Source: Ruegeria sp. EL01
Lineage (GTDB): Bacteria; Pseudomonadota; Alphaproteobacteria; Rhodobacterales; Rhodobacteraceae
DNA: 61,835 nt
NCBI RefSeq assembly: GCF_900313035.1
Contig: NZ_OMPS01000005.1
Coordinates: forward strand, 1 to 61,835
Reading direction: 5' to 3'
The translations under genes were made by a program, and so were the position numbers. Position 1 is the stretch's first letter. Each line of letters opens with the position of its first letter. Below the pieces are notes generated by a model. It saw nothing but the letters and a program-made list of their open reading frames with translations, was not told the origin of the DNA and searched no databases. This document shows positions 56,792-61,835 of this stretch, one piece after another.

Positions 56792-58843
56792 ATGATGCTT
56801 CAATTCGAAAGTGTGGTTGCAACGGGGAGCGCAGCGCTCGATTCAGGTATCGGCGATACGGCTTTAAAAACGTTTAACGGGGACACGTATCTCTACACCG
56901 TGACCGGACCGGCCGGTGGCATCGCGGTTTGGCAGTTGGTCGATGGGGCCATTCCACAACTTGTGGACACTGAATATTACAGCGGCACGATCACATTTCT
57001 AGTTGGCCGCAGTGGCGATGCGGTAACCTTGGGCGGACAGGATCAATTGGTGCTGGACGTGAATACGGCAACCGGTCTGGTTGGATATGATCTGAACTCT
57101 GACGGGTCCATCGGGGATTTGCAGGAAACCGGAACTTTGACCGGAGGTGGTGACATCTCGGCCCTGGTTCAGATGTCGTTGGGCTCAACCGATCTGCTGA
57201 CCATTGCACATGAGGGCACGGGACAAATCGGCACATATTATGTCAACGGCGACGGTACGCTCGGTCTGGCCGGGATGATCGTGGGCGAGGCTGATTCGAT
57301 GCAGGCCCTGCAGTCCGGGGCAGGACAGTTTGTCATTTCTGCCGATGCCGCCACCAATGGTATTGCTGTTTTGCAAGTGGATACTGGTAATGGCACGTTG
57401 GCGGCAATCGACAATACGAGCGCCATCGAAACGCTGGGTATCGCCGTGCCGACGGCTGTTGAAGTTGTCGAGGCCTATGGCCAGTCCTGGGTTGTTGTCG
57501 CGGGGTCCGCCAGCAACTCGCTCAGCGTCATGAAACTCAGCGATACTGGACATCTTATCCCCACCGATCATGTGTTGGACACGCTCGATACGCGGTTCCA
57601 ATCGGTTCAGGATCTGTCCCTGATCGAAGTAGATGGGCGTGTTTTTGTGGTGGCCGGCGGCGGCGACGACGGGATCACCCTGTTTACTCTCACACCCAAT
57701 GGTCAGTTGGTCCATCTCGACAGTTTCGCAGATAGTTTGGACAGTGGGCTCCAGAACGTTCAATCCCTCAGCGTTGCTCATGTAGGCGATGAGTTGCAGG
57801 TTCTTGTCACGTCGCAACAAGACGCGGGTGTGAATCTGCTGACCACATCCGTCAGCGAACTAGGAGTGGTGCGTGACGGCTTTGGCACTGTGAACGGCAC
57901 CGCACAGAACGACATGTTAAGTGGCAGTATTCTGGAAACATCGCTTCTGGGCGGCGCAGGAGACGACATTCTGATTGCCGGGGCAGGTGCAACCACAATG
58001 ACAGGTGGGATAGGCGCCGACATCTTTGTCATGCAATCAGGAAGCGAACCAACTACAATTACAGATTTCGAGGTGGGCGTAGACCGGTTGGATTTGTTTG
58101 ACTACATGCTGCTACGCACGCCGTCACAACTGACGTTCACAGGCACCGCAACAGGGGCGCAGATTGAATACCGGGATGAGGTGATCCAGGTTATTTCGGC
58201 GTCGGGTGGTCCCTTGTCCAGTTTCGATGTGTTCGGCGTCGGATTTGGTGGCCCGGATCACATTCCAGTTGATTTCAGCGGTTTCGAAGGGCTGGATCCA
58301 ACGGGATCGGCTGGGATTCAGGGGGAAATTGCTGTGAATTCCGGAACCATCAATCCGGGTTTGACAGACGCGGAAATCAATTTCACTCCGAACGGCGGGG
58401 GAACTGTCAGCGTCCGGGCCGATGGCGAAGGGCGGTTTGATCTGGATATGCCTTCTGGTACGTTCTCAGGTGAGTTGGATATTATCAAATCTTACTCTAC
58501 CGCCAGCAAAGAGATAAACGCCCTGGACGCCTTGCAGGTGCTGCGCCTTTCTGTCGGGCTGGATCCGACCTGGGGGTCGGCATCACCCGAGAATCTGATT
58601 GCAGCAGACATAACACAAGACGGTACGATCAACGCGTTGGACGCGTTGGCAATATTGCAGGTCGCTGTCGGAAAACCATCAGCACACAAGGCCGAGTGGG
58701 TATTTTTGGATACTGACGCCGATCTTTCGGGCATAACCCGAAACAACGTCGATTATGAAACCGGGGCTGATGTTGTTGTGGTTGATGGCGTGATCTCGAC
58801 CGATATGACGTCGATCCTTCTGGGAAATCTCGAAGCGGTGTGA
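56792..58843 (+). CDS. RTX protein with propeller-like repeats and dockerin-like C-terminus
   Basis: The 683-residue product starts at the ATG at 56792, 9 nt after AGGGGG; a GTG at 56783 would overlap that site. Residues 1-365 hold about seven repeats of a beta-propeller kind (TYLYTVTGPAGGIAVWQLVD, LIEVDGRVFVVAGGGDDGIT). An RTX calcium-binding block follows (LLGGAGDDILIAGAGATTMT, GGIGADIFV). Near the end are two dockerin-like helices, INALDALQVLRLSVG and a full calcium loop ITQDGTINALDALAILQVAV, at about residues 573-625. No signal peptide: export by the nearby type I system is likely. The dockerin-like tail may pair with the possible cohesin-like domain of the adhesin. Confidence 0.8.
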   Translation: MMLQFESVVATGSAALDSGIGDTALKTFNGDTYLYTVTGPAGGIAVWQLVDGAIPQLVDTEYYSGTITFLVGRSGDAVTLGGQDQLVLDVNTATGLVGYDLNSDGSIGDLQETGTLTGGGDISALVQMSLGSTDLLTIAHEGTGQIGTYYVNGDGTLGLAGMIVGEADSMQALQSGAGQFVISADAATNGIAVLQVDTGNGTLAAIDNTSAIETLGIAVPTAVEVVEAYGQSWVVVAGSASNSLSVMKLSDTGHLIPTDHVLDTLDTRFQSVQDLSLIEVDGRVFVVAGGGDDGITLFTLTPNGQLVHLDSFADSLDSGLQNVQSLSVAHVGDELQVLVTSQQDAGVNLLTTSVSELGVVRDGFGTVNGTAQNDMLSGSILETSLLGGAGDDILIAGAGATTMTGGIGADIFVMQSGSEPTTITDFEVGVDRLDLFDYMLLRTPSQLTFTGTATGAQIEYRDEVIQVISASGGPLSSFDVFGVGFGGPDHIPVDFSGFEGLDPTGSAGIQGEIAVNSGTINPGLTDAEINFTPNGGGTVSVRADGEGRFDLDMPSGTFSGELDIIKSYSTASKEINALDALQVLRLSVGLDPTWGSASPENLIAADITQDGTINALDALAILQVAVGKPSAHKAEWVFLDTDADLSGITRNNVDYETGADVVVVDGVISTDMTSILLGNLEAV

Positions 58844-58854
58844 GCGTTGGAGCA

Positions 58855-58880
58855 GTGTGTTGGATCACCGAAGTGGTGAG
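58855..58880. repeat. 26-bp repeat with hairpin, copy 1
   Basis: This segment begins GTGTGTTGGATCACC and contains a 5-bp hairpin TCACC/GGTGA. It matches 59744-59769 at 23 of 26 positions. The two copies flank the truncated crotonase gene; similarity fades downstream of both. Confidence 0.6.
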
Positions 58881-59018
58881 GTTATTCTTAGCAAAACCGA
58901 CACTTAGGATTGTGATCTTTTGCGCTTTGAGAATGAGTGAATGCTAACTGATCTATCGATGAATAGACTTCAATCTAACGCGCAGAAAGCTATTTGGTGT
59001 AAGATCGATTCGCATGGT

Positions 59019-59046
59019 GCTGCGTTACGCACGAATGCCGCTGATG
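59019..59046. repeat. Dispersed intergenic repeat, copy 1
   Basis: The copy reads GCTGCGTTACGCACGAATGC and is followed by CGCTGATG. It resembles 59911-59940 and, less closely, 60737-60768. These are imperfect copies of an intergenic repeat that seems concentrated in this decayed end of the window. Confidence 0.35.
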
Positions 59047-59231
59047 CATTCCCAGGCTGCGCGTAACAAACTAACAGTAAGCGAGCTGTGATCACCTTAA
59101 AGGATGACGCCGAAATAGGGGTCACACGTTGCGCGTGCCGTTGCTTCGACAATACCAGTCAATTTGCGAGGGCGGTGGTTGGGGCTCGAAGAGTTTCTGA
59201 AGGGCAAGGCCGTCAGCGATTGGGAGTGAGT

Positions 59232-59609
59232 ATGACAAAGGTTCTCTACGGAAAAGATGGCCGGATCGGGCGGATCACCCTAAAACGCGCTGAGGTGATG
59301 AATGCCACCGACGACGATCTTCCGCAGGCGCTGACAGCCGCAGTTGCAGAGGCGGATGCCGATACTGGCGTGCACGTCATGGTCCTGTCCTGTGCGGGCA
59401 AGGCATTCTGCGTAGGCTATGATCTCGCGCATTACGCCGAGGACAATGGCCCCAACCAGGTCGTGCAGGACATGCCCTGGGACCCGATGCAGGATTTTCA
59501 GTTCATGTGGGCCAACACGCAAGCCTTCATGTCTCTCTTTCGCGCGATGAAGCCCTTGATCTGCAAGGTGCATGGCTTCGCAATCGCGGGCGGATCGGAC
59601 CGGGACTAG
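59232..59609 (+). pseudogene. Enoyl-CoA hydratase/isomerase (crotonase), C-terminal half missing
   Basis: The frame from ATG 59232 encodes 125 residues of a crotonase: TKVLYGKDGRIGRITLKRAE, VHVMVLSCAGKAFCVGYDLA (oxyanion-hole region) and PLICKVHGFAIAGGSD. A complete crotonase is about 260-300 residues and should continue after GGSD with the second half of the active site. Here it stops after R-D. The break falls in a region with short repeats, so deletion is likely. The start has GAGTG before it and directly follows the stop of a lost upstream gene. Confidence 0.85.
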
Positions 59610-59743
59610 CGTTGCTGGCATGCGTATTATGGTCGCTTAGGCTAGCTTGTTTCACTTGGGCCCGGAAGTTCTGCCGAAAAACACAGTTACTTAAGCCCTT
59701 GAATTCCGAGGGAGAAGACTCGTTAGCTACTTACTCTGACTGG

Positions 59744-59769
59744 GTGTGTCGGATCACCTAATTGGTGAG
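59744..59769. repeat. 26-bp repeat with hairpin, copy 2
   Basis: It starts GTGTGTCGGATCACC, contains the TCACC/GGTGA hairpin and matches 58855-58880 at 23 of 26 positions. Confidence 0.6.
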
Positions 59770-59910
59770 ACTGCGGTTGCAATAAAATCTGATGCTTAGG
59801 GTTTCAAATTAATGAGACTTCGAAGGTAGCCGTATTTCGAACGAAAAACCGAGGAGCAGACCTTCGTTTGACGCGTAGAGAATGCCCGGTTCGAGCCCGC
59901 CTTGGCCGAT

Positions 59911-59940
59911 GCTGCAAATTGCACGAATGACTGTTCTGAC
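59911..59940. repeat. Dispersed intergenic repeat, copy 2
   Basis: The copy reads GCTGCAAATTGCACGAATGA and then CTGTTCTGAC. It shares the core TGC..ATTGCACGAATG with copy 1 (59019-59046). A related segment lies at 60737-60768. Confidence 0.4.
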
Positions 59941-60142
59941 GATTTGTTGGTCTTGCGTGCAGCGGCTATCGTTGTGTTTCCAAAGTTTTGAGCTGCCGCA
60001 AATGGTTCGTTGTCAGTAACGACACTGACGCGACGCTAGTGAACAAGACGCTTGCAGGCGTTCCGGATTTGTATTCGGCAGGATGAGTGCTCCTCTTCAT
60101 TAGATAGAGATGACATAGAATACGGCCCTAGGGAGAAGCTAA

Positions 60143-60637
60143 GTGCAAGAATTACAAACCGAGCGACTTTTAATGAGGCAGTGGAGAGCAGAAGACATCG
60201 AACCCTATACTCGTTACTTCAGAGATCAGAACAGAGCACAGTACTTTGGTGGCAAGCGAAACGCTGATGACGCATGGCGACATCTGGCCATGATGGTTGG
60301 ACATTGGCAGCTGAACGGCTTTGGATATTGGGCTGTTGAAGAGCGTATAACCGGAACGTTTGTGGGGTGCGTCGGACTTTGGAAATCTCTGGATTGGCCG
60401 GAGCTGGAATTGGGCTATTGGATTGATGACCGACAGCAACGGAAAGGTTTTGCTGAAGAAGCAGCAGCGGAGTGTGTCAGGTATGCCCGAAATTCCCTCA
60501 AGTCACCTTCTCTGGTAAGTTACATTGCATCTGACAACATGCCTTCGCAAAAATTAGCCGCGAAGCTTGGCGCAAAGTATGAGCAAACAATTGAATTGGT
60601 CGAACAAGGGCCTCATCTGGTTTATCGACATTTCTGA
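60143..60637 (+). CDS. GNAT-family N-acetyltransferase (RimJ/RimL-like)
   Basis: This 164-residue protein starts with GTG at 60143 after AGGGAGAAG. It has the GNAT pattern of the RimJ/RimL group: LQTERLLMRQWRAEDIEPYT, WAVEERITGTFVGCVGLWKS, the acetyl-CoA region LELGYWIDDRQQRKGFAEEA, and SYIASDNMPSQKLAAKLGAK. It is complete. It stands alone among decayed DNA and repeats, so its role (acetylation of a protein N-terminus or of a small molecule) cannot be inferred from context. Confidence 0.88.
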   Translation: MQELQTERLLMRQWRAEDIEPYTRYFRDQNRAQYFGGKRNADDAWRHLAMMVGHWQLNGFGYWAVEERITGTFVGCVGLWKSLDWPELELGYWIDDRQQRKGFAEEAAAECVRYARNSLKSPSLVSYIASDNMPSQKLAAKLGAKYEQTIELVEQGPHLVYRHF

Positions 60638-60736
60638 AGAGGTTGTCCTTAAGATTGCCCACTAAAACTGACATTGGTGCAATCGCGGCGAAAGCTAACT
60701 AAGTCCGCGGTCTGTGAGTTCGCCGATCCAGGGATC

Positions 60737-60818
60737 GTGCAATTGCAGCGAACGTCTCCTTTGGCGGGCCGCATCGCAGCATCCCGAGCAGCGGGGCAAT
60801 GTCTGGTTTGGGCCGAGC
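60737..60818. repeat. Dispersed intergenic repeats, further degenerate copies
   Basis: GTGCAATTGCAGCGAACGTC at 60738-60757, followed by TCCTTTGGCGGG, and GCAATGTCTGGTTTGGGCC from 60796 resemble each other and the copies at 59019 and 59911. The region between the acetyltransferase gene and the serine-hydrolase relic (about 300 bp) contains these and no gene that I can support. Confidence 0.3.
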
Positions 60819-60938
60819 ATAAAATGGTAGGGGAGCGCCTCTCTCGCAAACCCAAAATCATCCAAGGTTGGCTCAGAGCCCGTTCCGGACATGCGATGCT
60901 TGGACAAATGCTCCACGGATTAGGATGGGCTCGCTGGG

Positions 60939-61370
60939 TCAGACCCGACTAAACCGGGCTGGCGTATCATCCCCAAACAGTTCGATTTCGAGTCTATTTG
61001 ACCGACCAGTTTCCAAACCTGAAAAGGTTAGAACGGAACGTGACCCAAGAGGGGCGTTCTCGGTGACGAAATCAAAGATCATTGTAGCGCCATCCCATGG
61101 TGCAAGTGAATAGACCTGTGATTGAGGCCCCACGATTAGTACCAGGTTTTCGCCGCGTTTCTCTATTTCAACAGTCCCAAAATAGGCGTTGCTATAGCGC
61201 CCGACGACGGAACCAGCATTGGGAGGTTGGGCTGCATTAGCGGGTGCCGTGGCACCTGCGGTACGACCCAGTGGGACATAAAACGACCGGTTCGATGAAA
61301 ATCGCTGTAGAAATAAACTTTGATCTTGTCCTTTTCCCCGTACATTGGCTGCGACCGCGCAGGTCAGCAA
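60939..61370 (-). pseudogene. Serine hydrolase (beta-lactamase family), 3' relic
   Basis: The last 95 codons encode the C-terminal accessory domain of class C beta-lactamase-like serine hydrolases: VVGRYSNAYFGTVEIEKRGE, NLVLIVGPQSQVYSLAPWDG, FDFVTENAPLGSRSVLTFSG and LEIELFGDDTPARFSRV. The catalytic domain (S-x-x-K and Y-x-N motifs, about 350 residues) is missing. The frame continues to 61370 only as unrelated sequence, and IS91-type DNA begins soon after, so insertion or deletion by that element probably destroyed the gene. The true breakpoint is near 61260-61300. Confidence 0.75.
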
Positions 61371-61373
61371 AGT

Positions 61374-61835
61374 CTAAGGTTTGTGGCTGCTGTCAGCGTG
61401 AGCTGCAGCGGCGATAAATCTGACAAGGAGGAAAGCGCGGGCGGCTTTCGCTGCTATGGGGATAGTGGCTCGAGGCTTGGTTGGCGGATGCCATGACGCT
61501 TGAGGCTGACGACACCGATCCGTGCCGGCCAGCTGATCTTTCTGGGCCCATGCCGCGGGATCGTCATTTTGCTGTTGCCATTGGCCTGCTGCAACGTGGG
61601 TTTCGGTGGAGTGGCCGCAACGACTGGTCCGGTGCCTGCTGATGGTGGAACCAGGTGTGAGGGCTGGATCATGCGGCATCCTCCCAGGGTGGCGCGCGGG
61701 ATCGCGGGGTCTGACCGCGGGTGACGGTCTCGATGACCACCATGGCGCCGCCGCATTTCGTGCAAGGCTGAAGCTGGTTGTCCTCTGCAGCGCCGGTGGG
61801 CGGGGGTTCGTGGGCCATTTGATTCGGCTTTGGTT
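61374..61835 (-). mobile_element. End of an IS91-like element
   Basis: The window ends inside this element. It comprises the 3' end of the transposase gene (61669-61835) and about 290 bp of downstream DNA up to the serine-hydrolase relic. IS91 elements transpose by rolling circle and often delete or capture neighbouring DNA from one end. The exact terminus is not defined; 61374 is only the approximate limit of similarity-free DNA. Confidence 0.45.
61669..61835 (-). CDS. IS91-family transposase, C-terminal end only
   Basis: The frame is open to the window edge and ends PCTKCGGAMVVIETVTRGQ, then T-P-R-S-R-A-P-P-W-E-D-A-A-stop at 61669. A Cys-x-x-Cys-Gly-Gly motif followed by an R-A-P-P tail is the usual end of IS91-type Y1/Y2 transposases in this group. 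Only about 55 residues are in the window and the catalytic tyrosines are not visible, so the family call rests on the tail alone. Confidence 0.55.
   Translation of the reverse strand, partial: PKPNQMAHEPPPTGAAEDNQLQPCTKCGGAMVVIETVTRGQTPRSRAPPWEDAA

Larger units (their letters stand above)
58844..59231. other. Decayed intergenic stretch before the crotonase fragment
   Basis: No intact gene. It holds one copy of a short repeat (58855-58880), one of a second dispersed repeat (59019-59046) and, at about 59161-59229, the apparent 3' end of a lost gene reading W-L-G-L-E-E-F-L-K-G-K-A-V-S-D-W-E-stop, directly before the crotonase start. This ending resembles that of acyl-CoA-metabolism genes that precede crotonase genes in operons, but the identity is not certain. 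Confidence 0.45.
59610..60142. other. Gene-free decayed stretch with short repeats
   Basis: No gene could be supported in these 533 bp. They hold the second copy of the 26-bp hairpin repeat (59744-59769) and the second copy of the dispersed repeat (59911-59940). GC and codon pattern look non-coding. The promoter of the acetyltransferase gene probably lies at its right end. Confidence 0.45.

Noticed and set aside
60674..60952. Possible 92-residue gene after the acetyltransferase
   Set aside because: It runs over the degenerate repeats and has no similarity or ribosome site; taken as non-coding.
1..61835. CRISPR arrays, rRNA or tRNA genes
   Set aside because: I looked for regularly spaced repeats and for tRNA-like cloverleafs at island ends and saw none; the recombinase target is a protein gene, not a tRNA gene.

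Overview
The window looks like chromosomal DNA of a marine alphaproteobacterium of the Roseobacter group (Rhodobacterales). This is inferred from the gene content: peptide and carbohydrate ABC importers next to catabolic genes, a KGSADH/DHDPS-type deaminase pair, a HisD-family paralogue, NTF2/SnoaL-like proteins, and a type I secretion locus with a SapC-family protein. It has not been confirmed by any database search.

Left part (1-10.2 kb): the end of an IS21-family element (IstB and its multi-repeat right end) is followed by accessory genes. These are two hypothetical envelope proteins, a small serine resolvase, a secreted small protein, a coiled-coil protein, a ParD/ParE-type toxin-antitoxin pair whose toxin has no ATG/GTG/TTG start, a possible HTH protein, two small membrane proteins, a TraG/VirD4-like coupling ATPase without its own membrane anchor, and a large serine recombinase. 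The recombinase end coincides with the truncation of an AraC-family regulator gene, so an integrated island appears to end near 10.2 kb.

10.2-25.1 kb: a catabolic region. Leftward genes encode an aminotransferase, an Ldh-family reductase, a ketoglutarate-semialdehyde-type dehydrogenase and a frameshifted DHDPS-family deaminase. Rightward genes encode a GntR/FCD regulator, an XRE-cupin regulator, a five-gene oligopeptide ABC importer and a 602-residue Xaa-Pro aminopeptidase. The simplest reading is uptake and cleavage of proline/hydroxyproline-rich peptides and conversion of hydroxyproline to 2-oxoglutarate, with the deaminase step broken in this sequence.

25.1-42.9 kb: two divergent operons of an unrecognised pathway. 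The leftward one runs from an ABC ATPase through NTF2-like proteins, a HisD-family dehydrogenase, an SDR, a LacI regulator, a bicupin, a methyltransferase, a MetE-like protein and a hydrolase to an RraA-family protein, with many start/stop overlaps. The rightward one encodes the matching solute-binding protein, two permeases and two more NTF2-like proteins. In total six NTF2-like proteins carry about eleven domains. A promoter whose spacer is a dyad sits between the operons.

42.9-46.9 kb: a lactonase-like metallo-beta-lactamase-fold hydrolase, a hybrid PAS histidine kinase and an OmpR-type response regulator. 47-58.9 kb: a type I secretion locus (HlyD adaptor, ABC exporter with a C39-like domain, TolC-like lipoprotein, SapC-family protein), a 1302-residue BapA-type adhesin with a possible cohesin-like domain, and a divergent RTX protein with a dockerin-like tail.

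58.9-61.8 kb: decayed DNA holding a truncated crotonase, short dispersed repeats, a GNAT acetyltransferase, the 3' relic of a serine hydrolase, and the end of an IS91-like transposase gene.
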